This document shows, piece after piece, positions 27,501-35,400 of a stretch of 64,000 nucleotides of DNA. The position numbers were made by a program, and so were the translations under genes. The notes beneath the pieces were generated by a model. That model had not been told where the DNA came from and searched no databases. It worked only from the letters and a program-made list of their open reading frames with translations. Position 1 is the first letter of the stretch. Each line of letters starts with the position of its first letter. Source of the DNA: Methanobrevibacter millerae (GTDB taxonomy: Archaea > Methanobacteriota > Methanobacteria > Methanobacteriales > Methanobacteriaceae); contig SUTF01000007.1 of NCBI GenBank assembly GCA_015063005.1, forward strand, positions 124,001 through 188,000, written 5' to 3'.

Positions 27501-27842
27501 ATTTTCAAAAGCTGCTGTGATATCGTGACAGTATCAGAATTCAATAAGGATACAGAATATATTAATGGCATTGCTGAGTCATTGTCAAGGGATTTGTTCT
27601 GCTATTGCATTAAATCAAATTATACAGAATATGGTGGAAGCTGCATTATTCAGCCAGCATCATCAACGGATAAATATGTCATTAATCTAAAAGGTGGTGA
27701 AGATGACTATATTGTAACGCATGATTTGGATATTAAAAAATTAAGGAAAAATGCAATAAAATCCGATAAAATTGCTGATTCATCTAACTTTGAACCAAAA
27801 CCCCCAGGATTTTGGAAAAATAATGTGAAAGAAAGATATTAA
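24582..27842 (+). CDS. Reverse transcriptase fused to a nitrilase-like domain (defence RT, DRT1/UG1-like)
   Basis: 1086 residues. The RT palm shows motif A SLDLKEYFHR (Asp 221), motif B GFSPSLIISNWNL, and the catalytic YVDD at residues 342-345 in YYGRYVDDILIV. A long helical middle region follows. From about residue 815 the protein matches the carbon-nitrogen hydrolase fold with a complete Glu-Lys-Cys set: E861 in LLVMPEMYIP, K922 in YRPKNHYSS, C962 in VPYCSYEIA. RT-nitrilase fusions belong to the UG/Abi class of reverse transcriptases, and DRT1 members protect bacteria from phages. The helicase gene starts 18 bases downstream. An alternative start at 24591 would change little. Confidence 0.88.
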   Translation: MDAMKTPDEIVLTQLTNQLRSAYRKCKTTIYYDNYSSIQRLELSNFEKSPMIYEIEYNMVEFFQELAKIIFDEDEFDALTDFICDKIDVIAFPKHVAEGDKKENEVIRNFHLNNFNMDKLHYFIDLPIIGHVIGVLWILRCGYLLDDKLYKNCYGNRLNYYLLDKLRNKKSEYYVENDCMEFTPFLFNPYYQNYQSWRDNGLESVNKLLDDKKNAIMISLDLKEYFHRSLIDFRQLNKDLMDTRKYINEKFNYSNESSPEDEYNIEIDNRLTKFIEKVFKSYSDKFDRQYSSKTLSNRKINTDKYPMIPVGFSPSLIISNWNLQGFDQAIVENVRPHYYGRYVDDILIVLGSHEKSESHGLQQIEEKTFDELIERYLTDRDYPKAHIFKKQKRKNENIYRIHNQKFKNSRGTLIKYHYEGLEIQGSKLKTYFFSHKYSNAMIENFKNEIRKNSSEFRLMHDLDSIKQDFKENLYKINYKESINKIRDINNVDVNKFEISKILSRINWISSDTTDTIDDELIKNMVDAFKGKIFDYLTLWDKLFTLLVINNKYDQLHDLIRYIQRNIANITYVPIKENSYKFVIKEVNDADVVKKSLMKYLYYNLNRVFSLKFNPSIKKIIDEVQGGFPLDMEVNFVNQISNCLYASMQNTSFMRYPLQDLSYIFEDFDGSESFDLIKQKNGCRKLFEGFCYPRFIKLHECILHTINNELFCKLKTNPEEYLDDPHKFLNDYLEKKNVDNLNSTWDYIENAFDIYQKKNFANDKNMYKDYIKKNCGLNCSEDSHCPLKIYDETQFKDVNVIKILGNRKNRIKVGLLNTNINFNNFENRILRKPDLSSKRFDKIKLLINESIKKNVDLLVMPEMYIPYEWIESIVKISKDHQMAIVFGVEPIEHKDKLGNYIMMAMPFIYNDKYHECVLMYRPKNHYSSQEMMQFEKYEMKINNEDIAKYYMCIWNDIHIVPYCSYEIASIDDRSIFKSCCDIVTVSEFNKDTEYINGIAESLSRDLFCYCIKSNYTEYGGSCIIQPASSTDKYVINLKGGEDDYIVTHDLDIKKLRKNAIKSDKIADSSNFEPKPPGFWKNNVKERY

Positions 27843-27860
27843 AAGTTAAAGTGTGATATT

Positions 27861-30800
27861 TTGAAAGAATATAAAACCGTGAATGATTTACCTAAAAGTT
27901 TAAAAAATGAAATTGAGGAAAATAAATCATTTTTTGATAATTTTGATGGTAAATCTTTAGATGAACAACAAAGAATTGCTTGTGTTTTAAATGATTGTGA
28001 TTTGGAAATAATTGCTGGTGCAGGAACCGGAAAAACACATACATTACTTGCTAAAGCAGCTTATTTAATTGAAAAGAAAAATATTGCACCTAATGAGATT
28101 CTATTTTTATCTTTTTCAAAATCATGTGTTGAGGAATTGATTGAAAGACTAAATTATAATGTTCCTACAAGTACAATACATGCTTTTGGCTTATCGTTAA
28201 TTGATGAGTATAGGGAAAAAGAAATATTCGACGGTTGGGGATTTAGAAAGATTTTTGATGAATATTTAGAGTTCGCATCAGATAAGCAAATCTCAGATAT
28301 TAAAGATTATTGCATGGAAAATCTTAAATCCGAAGATATGATTAAACTAATCGAATTAGATACAGAAGTTGAAAAATTTAATCATATGGTTTCAAAATCA
28401 AGAATATCTTCAAGAATTAGAAGTTTCATTGATTTATTTAAAGGAAAAGGTTATGGGATTTCGGATTTTAAAAAGATTAAATCTAAATGTAAGCATGAAT
28501 TTGAAACTAGGCAAGGTAACTATTACACTGAAGAGAACTATTTGAAGAATATGTCTTTTATTCAGCTAGTTGAACCAGTCTATAGATTTTATGAAAGTTA
28601 TCTTCATAGAAATCACCTCATTGATTTTAATGACATGATTAACAAAGCAATTGAGTTAATTGAAAATGAGGGAATATCAGATAATTTTAGATACATTTTT
28701 GTTGATGAATATCAGGACATGTCTTATAAGAATTTTCAGTTCATAAAAGCTCTTAAAGAAGCTTGTAATGCTAATTTGGTGGTTGTTGGAGATGATTGGC
28801 AATCCATATATGGTTTTAGAGATAGTGACATTAGTTTATTTAATGATTTTTGCGATTATTTCCCAAATGCAAATAGAGTATTTATTGAAAAGACTTACAG
28901 AAATCCTCAGGAATTAATTGACATTGCGGGTAAGTTTATAATGAAAAATGATTCTCAATTTAAAAAATCATTAAAATCCGATAAATCAATTGATAAACCT
29001 GTAAAAATTGTATATGATAACAATCCAGAATCAATTAATAATCTCATTAATAATTTATCAAAAGACAGTGAAAGAGTATTCATTTTAGGAAGGCATAATG
29101 GAGATATTAATGATTTTATATTTGACACGGATTTAGTTATAAAATCTAAAAAAGAATATAAACAAATAACAAATAATTATAAAAATCTTAATAATGTTGA
29201 ATATCGAACTGTTCACAAAGCAAAGGGTCTTGAAGCTGATTACGTAGTATTAATCAATGTTTTTGACCAGCAAGTTGGATTTCCGAATAAATTGTATCCT
29301 CCATATTTCATGAACTTAATGCATGATTGGGATTATGGTAAAAAATTGGAAGAGGAACGCAGATTATTCTATGTTGCCATTACTCGTGCTAAAAAAGGAG
29401 TTTATATATTTACAAAGGATTATAAACAATCTGAATATGTAGATGAATTAATAGAAGACAATGATTTGGATTTGATTTATGATGTTAATTTAAACGAATA
29501 TAAAGAGTTTGGGGAAGTTAAAACTAAAAATATTATTCGTTCTAATAAAACATCTCAAATAGTAGATTCCTTTGATTTTGTTAATTCTTCAGATATTGAA
29601 ATCAAGGCTAATCTTAAAGATCTTGGAAATAAGCTAATGAAATCAAAAGACTATGATGAAGCAGAGGACTTTTATAAAAAATTGATTACAAATAAATTCT
29701 TTTTAAATGATTATTATCCCTATAGAAAATTAGTTGAAGTTTACAGAAAGAAAAAGGAATCTAGCAATATAGTAAAAACAATTGATGAATTCTTTAAAAG
29801 TGAAGTTTATTGTAATAATGCACAGCTGTTGTGGTTTAAATTAGAGTTTAGGAGTGCATGTAGATATACAAATGCTAATTTTAGTCAATTTAATGAATAT
29901 TTGGAATATTTTAATGAACATGGTATCAATAATATTGGTAAACAAAATGATCCAGTTCCTATTGCTGCAAGAATTAAAAGTGAATCTAGAGTAATATCTC
30001 AGGTTAGTCATGATTTAAAATCAGAAGAGGAAGAATTAAATCTCAATTATAAATTTGCAAGAAAATATGAATCTTCACAAAAGGCCTTATATTATTTTGA
30101 ACAGCTATGGCAACAAGAGGGATTCAATCATAATTTGACTGCTTATAAACGCTTATGTTCATTTTATTATGACACTGGACAATATGAAAAGGTAATTGAA
30201 GTTGCAAATGAATATTTTGCCAGTGATGCTCGAAGAACAAAAACAAGTCCAGATTGGTTTAAAAGAAAAATTAAAAAAGCTGAAGAAATGTTAAGTGTGA
30301 AAAATGATTATTCAACTAATGAAATAACAGATGATTTTAAATTAAAGAGTAATAATGAAATATTAAATACATCTAATGAAGTAAAAACAGAAAATTTTAA
30401 ATTAAAAAATGTATCCGTATATTCTAGAGAATATTTTAATAAATTGGCGAAAGAAATTCAAAGTAATCCTGATTTTGTAAGTGATCGTGAGATTTCTCAG
30501 CATGTCGAAAATGATTTTATAGAAATTAGTTCTAATTATGATAAAATAAATCAAAAAGCAGATTTAATAAATCAAGGAAGAGAACTTGAAAAAGAAGATA
30601 AACAAGAAGCAATAAAATTTTATGATTCTTTAAAAACAAATGAACTATTTGTTCATGATTATTATCCTTATAGAAGACAATGTATTCTATTTAAAAATAA
30701 GATAAAAGATGATTTTAAAGATTTAGATACAGTTATAGAGTTATTTAATCATGAAATTTACTGCAATCCTCATCAATATATTTGGCTTCACAATAAACTT

Positions 30801-31196
30801 TTAGAACTGATTGACAAATTGAATTTAAGTGATTATGAGATACATAAAATTGATAATTTATTAAAGAATTATGGTGAAAATGAAGAAAAATATCATAAAC
30901 TTCAAAATACTCCGGTTCCAATTGCTGATAGAATTTTTAAAGATGAAAACGGCCTTAGATTATTATCACAAGAAAAATATGATTTTGTCCAGGATGTTTA
31001 TTATATTAATGAGTTGGGTGTTGGCTATATTAGAAGAGGAGAATACGAAACAGCCATATCTTATTATTTGAATTTATTGGAAAATGATGTATTGTATTAT
31101 CAATATCATGCATATAAACAACTTGGAAGGATTTGTAAAGAAATGAATAATCCTGATGAGTTTAAAATATTATATAAAAAATTATCTAATGAGTGA
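27861..31196 (+). CDS. SF1 (UvrD-like) helicase with duplicated TPR-like C-terminal module
   Basis: 1111 residues. The TTG start has a GTGTGATAT binding site and lies 18 bases after the RT-nitrilase gene. Helicase motifs: AGAGTGKT (52-59), IFVDEYQDMS, VVGDDWQSIYGFRDS, YRTVHKAKGLEADYVVL and YVAITRAKKGV. From about residue 580 two copies of a module of about 200 residues follow (about 583-785 and 900-1111). Each contains a DYYPYR segment, an 'E.YCN..Q..W' segment and a QN.PVPIA.RI segment, then TPR-like helices. No nuclease motif is visible. Together with the RT gene it looks like a two-gene system. Confidence 0.87.
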   Translation: MKEYKTVNDLPKSLKNEIEENKSFFDNFDGKSLDEQQRIACVLNDCDLEIIAGAGTGKTHTLLAKAAYLIEKKNIAPNEILFLSFSKSCVEELIERLNYNVPTSTIHAFGLSLIDEYREKEIFDGWGFRKIFDEYLEFASDKQISDIKDYCMENLKSEDMIKLIELDTEVEKFNHMVSKSRISSRIRSFIDLFKGKGYGISDFKKIKSKCKHEFETRQGNYYTEENYLKNMSFIQLVEPVYRFYESYLHRNHLIDFNDMINKAIELIENEGISDNFRYIFVDEYQDMSYKNFQFIKALKEACNANLVVVGDDWQSIYGFRDSDISLFNDFCDYFPNANRVFIEKTYRNPQELIDIAGKFIMKNDSQFKKSLKSDKSIDKPVKIVYDNNPESINNLINNLSKDSERVFILGRHNGDINDFIFDTDLVIKSKKEYKQITNNYKNLNNVEYRTVHKAKGLEADYVVLINVFDQQVGFPNKLYPPYFMNLMHDWDYGKKLEEERRLFYVAITRAKKGVYIFTKDYKQSEYVDELIEDNDLDLIYDVNLNEYKEFGEVKTKNIIRSNKTSQIVDSFDFVNSSDIEIKANLKDLGNKLMKSKDYDEAEDFYKKLITNKFFLNDYYPYRKLVEVYRKKKESSNIVKTIDEFFKSEVYCNNAQLLWFKLEFRSACRYTNANFSQFNEYLEYFNEHGINNIGKQNDPVPIAARIKSESRVISQVSHDLKSEEEELNLNYKFARKYESSQKALYYFEQLWQQEGFNHNLTAYKRLCSFYYDTGQYEKVIEVANEYFASDARRTKTSPDWFKRKIKKAEEMLSVKNDYSTNEITDDFKLKSNNEILNTSNEVKTENFKLKNVSVYSREYFNKLAKEIQSNPDFVSDREISQHVENDFIEISSNYDKINQKADLINQGRELEKEDKQEAIKFYDSLKTNELFVHDYYPYRRQCILFKNKIKDDFKDLDTVIELFNHEIYCNPHQYIWLHNKLLELIDKLNLSDYEIHKIDNLLKNYGENEEKYHKLQNTPVPIADRIFKDENGLRLLSQEKYDFVQDVYYINELGVGYIRRGEYETAISYYLNLLENDVLYYQYHAYKQLGRICKEMNNPDEFKILYKKLSNE

Positions 31197-31290
31197 GTGT
31201 AGTAGAATGTAAAATTTTTTAAAATGCTATAAATGTTGTTAAAATGTTACTTATAGTGTTTTCAATAATTTAAATAAAGGTATTGATGAA

Positions 31291-31659
31291 ATGAAAAAAA
31301 TAGAATTAATAATTATTATTCTTGCTATTTGTGGTGTAGTTTTATTTGCAGGCGCGTTAATTTCATCTGAAAAAAATAATGTAGCTAATAATAACACAAC
31401 CACTGAAAATTTGACTTGTATTAACTTAACAAATAACACTACAGATAATGTTGAAATAAGCAATAATAATCAGGGCTCATCACAAAGCAAATCAGATTCT
31501 AATGAAGTTCCTTCAGATATTTATTCAAGATGGGATACTGACAGTGATGGAATCCTTTCAGATAGTGAAATTGATGTGCACGATAAAGCTTTAGGGCAAG
31601 GAAAGTATTATACTGGTCATGAAAACATGAAGGATAGTTTTACTACTTATCCTGAGTAA
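31291..31659 (+). CDS. Small anchored protein with EF-hand-like calcium loop
   Basis: 122 residues. One N-terminal membrane helix (about 4-24) is followed by an Asn/Thr/Ser linker with several N-glycosylation-type sites and a short tip. The tip has WDTDSDGILSDSEID, where DTDSDGILSDSE has the spacing of an EF-hand or dockerin calcium loop. Its layout (anchor, low-complexity stalk, short variable tip) matches the proteins at 6547, 7817 and 42391. It is probably exposed at the surface. The ATG is preceded by ATTGATGAA. Confidence 0.7.
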   Translation: MKKIELIIIILAICGVVLFAGALISSEKNNVANNNTTTENLTCINLTNNTTDNVEISNNNQGSSQSKSDSNEVPSDIYSRWDTDSDGILSDSEIDVHDKALGQGKYYTGHENMKDSFTTYPE

Positions 31660-31701
31660 TTTGTATTGTAAATTTTTTATATTATATTTTTATAAGATTC
31701 A

Positions 31702-31808
31702 TTAGAGTTTAAAATCCGTTTTGGATACATTTAAATTCTAAACTTTATTTTATGTGTTTCAATGCATATTTCTTCCCAACATATAAACGCATGTTGTTGG
31801 ATTGATTT
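31702..31808 (+). ncRNA. Candidate structured RNA element, copy B
   Basis: Relative of 9804-9910. The first hairpin runs from TTAGAGTTTAAA (31702) to TTTAAATTCTAA (ending 31741) with an inner ATCC/GGAT stem and a G-U pair where copy A has A-U. The second has an outer stem TCAAT/ATTGA and an inner stem AACAT/ATGTT plus CC/GG. Sequence differs at many paired positions while pairing is kept. It starts 43 bases after the EF-hand-like protein gene. Direction and function are unknown. Confidence 0.45.
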
Positions 31809-31902
31809 TAACTAACTTTACTTATTTTTTATAAATTCTAAATGTGATTTTTCTAAGGATTTAAGGAAATCGATGAGGGGTCTGTATCTAACATGCTCAT
31901 GT

Positions 31903-32090
31903 GTTTTTAGGATTTGACAGGAATGGCTGAAACTTCATATTCATGAAAAGATTATGTAATTTATGTTTCAGCCGGTGATGAAAGGAAGTAATACTTTCAA
32001 GATATGTGAAACTCCAATTGTGTTGATGATGTCATCAATATTAATGAATAATGCAGAAAAATAGATTCAGCAGATATGGAAATTAATATG
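31903..32090 (+). pseudogene. Relic of an internal part of a helicase-nuclease gene
   Basis: The stretch is a degraded copy of about 23128-23335 inside the intact helicase-nuclease gene. Shared runs include GTTTTTAGGATTTGACA, GCTGAAACTTCA, TAATATTAATGAATA and ATACTTTCAAG, in the same order. The copy has stops, for example TAA where the intact gene has a Tyr codon in INEYCRE, and short deletions. It lies directly before the CRISPR leader. It is a remnant of a second gene copy, not an active gene. Confidence 0.7.
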
Positions 32091-32099
32091 AATATATTT

Positions 32100-32491
32100 A
32101 ATTTGTTATTAGCTAAATCTAAATCATATGGGTTAATATGAAGACATTTGACTCACATATGAAAGATTATTGAAAATGACCATTTGAGCAGATCTCCTCA
32201 TTTTTGAAGAATTTTTTAAAAATTAATTTTTTTGCCAAAAAAATTTTTATTTAAAATTTTCTTTAAACTTAAAAATAAAACTTTTAAGTTTTTTAATTAT
32301 GAATTTTTAAGATAATTTTCGTTGAATAGTATTTTAAAGATTTAATTGTTAAAATTTCCATTCAATAATTATTTATATTAAGTGAGCATATCTTTATATA
32401 TGGGACTTGTATTTTCAGATATGCTCATAAGTACTATATGTCACGGTAATTTTTGCAGGTTATGGGTAATTTAAAGGAAATTTTCCACCCT
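32100..32491 (+). promoter_or_regulatory. CRISPR leader with TATA box inside an inverted repeat
   Basis: AT-rich noncoding DNA directly upstream of the first repeat. TGAGCATATC (32383-32392) and GATATGCTCA (32418-32427) are perfect inverted repeats separated by 25 bases, and TTTATATA (32393-32400) lies between them. Transcription should start near 32420-32425 and run into the array. The orientation agrees with the degenerate repeats at the far end and with the repeat's 3' end ATTGTGAC, which resembles the usual 8-base crRNA handle. Confidence 0.65.
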
Positions 32492-35400
32492 ATTGCAAAG
32501 GTTATTCTATTAAAACAAGGATTGTGACACGATTATGAAGAAATAAGAATAAGATTATATCCAGATTGCAAAGGTTATTCTATTAAAACAAGGATTGTGA
32601 CTTTTTTTCTCCTACTCCCACCATTCAAATTCTCTTCCTATTGCAAAGGTTATTCTATTAAAACAAGGATTGTGACTTCTTATGATTACATTTATAGTAC
32701 CTTTGATAATATTGCAAAGGTTATTCTATTAAAACAAGGATTGTGACCAATTATGTAATTTATACCAGTTATCGTCATCAGTTATTGCAAAGGTTATTCT
32801 ATTAAAACAAGGATTGTGACGGATGGTGACGGTTCGGATGGTGTGTGGTGTTTGCATTGCAAAGGTTATTCTATTAAAACAAGGATTGTGACATTTTCAA
32901 ATCGTTTAGTGTATACCAATAGTCATAATTGCAAAGGTTATTCTATTAAAACAAGGATTGTGACGAATTATATTACAGTAATGTAGCTCATATCTTTGAT
33001 TGCAAAGGTTATTCTATTAAAACAAGGATTGTGACTGACCCATTAAGAGCATATCGTGAAGGGTTGCTTACATTGCAAAGGTTATTCTATTAAAACAAGG
33101 ATTGTGACAGAAACCCAGCTTCCTCTAAAGCTCTTTCGGCATTGATTGCAAAGGTTATTCTATTAAAACAAGGATTGTGACATATTCACCAAGTGATGGT
33201 GGATAATCAACTAATGAATTGCAAAGGTTATTCTATTAAAACAAGGATTGTGACCTTTTTAGTTACTCCATTTCCTACTCAATTCTTTAATTGCAAAGGT
33301 TATTCTATTAAAACAAGGATTGTGACATTTCTTCTTCTAAGGTTAATAACCTTACTTCTAATATTGCAAAGGTTATTCTATTAAAACAAGGATTGTGACT
33401 TAATTAAATCAACTGCTACATACATTAATTTAAGATTGCAAAGGTTATTCTATTAAAACAAGGATTGTGACTGCTCAAAAAGAATATGAAAAAATCAGAC
33501 AAATACAATTGCAAAGGTTATTCTATTAAAACAAGGATTGTGACAATGTTGAAAAATGTATTAATTTGAGAAAAAATAATGATTGCAAAGGTTATTCTAT
33601 TAAAACAAGGATTGTGACACGAGTCATACTCATAAGAATGCACCCGCACAAGCATTGCAAAGGTTATTCTATTAAAACAAGGATTGTGACAACACCAGGT
33701 CAACGAAAAAAAGAACTGGAAATAATATTGCAAAGGTTATTCTATTAAAACAAGGATTGTGACTTTCATTCTTATTCCTTTTTCTTCTTCGGCATCGGAT
33801 TGCAAAGGTTATTCTATTAAAACAAGGATTGTGACGTCTTAAGCAGTTTTCAAGAACATATTGTTCCATTTATTGCAAAGGTTATTCTATTAAAACAAGG
33901 ATTGTGACCCCTCATAGAGTGGCTCATCGCTCTCTGATGCATTGATTGCAAAGGTTATTCTATTAAAACAAGGATTGTGACTAATCATTGATGGTTAAGT
34001 GTATTGCATCTACCGATTGCAAAGGTTATTCTATTAAAACAAGGATTGTGACTAGGATTAGGACACAGAGTAACCTCCTATGAATCCAATTGCAAAGGTT
34101 ATTCTATTAAAACAAGGATTGTGACTACTTGACTTTTATTTAAAAACTTTTCATTATACAATTGCAAAGGTTATTCTATTAAAACAAGGATTGTGACTCA
34201 TCAAATAAAGTAATTGAATATACAAATAATGGAATTGCAAAGGTTATTCTATTAAAACAAGGATTGTGACCTGTCGGCCGGGGTATATATATTTTTTGGC
34301 GTTTTTTAATTGCAAAGGTTATTCTATTAAAACAAGGATTGTAACTCTGCACGTGCTAATAAAACCCATACGTCTTTGTATTGCAAAGATTATTCTATTA
34401 AAACAAGGATTGTGACTTTTTTCGTTTAAAAATTTTTGTACGTTTTTTGTCATATTGCAAAGATTATTCTATTAAAACAAGGATTGTGACTGAATAATCC
34501 ATCTCTCACGCTTGTGAGAGGTGTGGATTGCAAAGATTATTCTATTAAAACAAGGATTGTGACATCAACAAAGATTTCAACAATACTTTTTTCATCAATT
34601 GCAAAGATTATTCTATTAAAACAAGGATTGTGACTTCTTACTCTTACTACATCATCAATATATTTATCGCTTACATTGCAAAGATTATTCTATTAAAACA
34701 AGGATTGTGACGATTTCTCCACTGAAAGCAGTTCCATCTTCAAGACAATTGCAAAGATTATTCTATTAAAACAAGGATTGTGACGATTGTGTTTCAGGTT
34801 TGTTTAGTTCGTTTTCATCTATTGCAAAGATTATTCTATTAAAACAAGGATTGTGACCTTCTAAAGCTTTTAAGCTTCTAATATGGTTCATCACATTGCA
34901 AAGATTATTCTATTAAAACAAGGATTGTGACTTTTCAGTATGTGTACTAATACTGCCAAAATGGTCAGATTGCAAAGATTATTCTATTAAAACAAGGATT
35001 GTGACTTTTTCAATACAATACTATATTTTTTCATTACAATAATTGCAAAGATTATTCTATTAAAACAAGGATTGTGACACTGACTCCGCTCAAGTATTCT
35101 ACCGTTTAGCATTGATTGCAAAGATTATTCTATTAAAACAAGGATTGTGACGCTTCTTTCACTTTCTGTGTAGCAGCGTCTAATGCTATTGCAAAGATTA
35201 TTCTATTAAAACAAGGATTGTGACTCTAATCTCTTCAATTCAGCCTTTTCTTGCTCCAATTATTGCAAAGATTATTCTATTAAAACAAGGATTGTGACCT
35301 TTTTATCTCCTAAACAATTATTTTGGGTATCTGTATTGCAAAGATTATTCTATTAAAACAAGGATTGTGACTGCTGCAGGTTCAATGTTTAATATATTGA

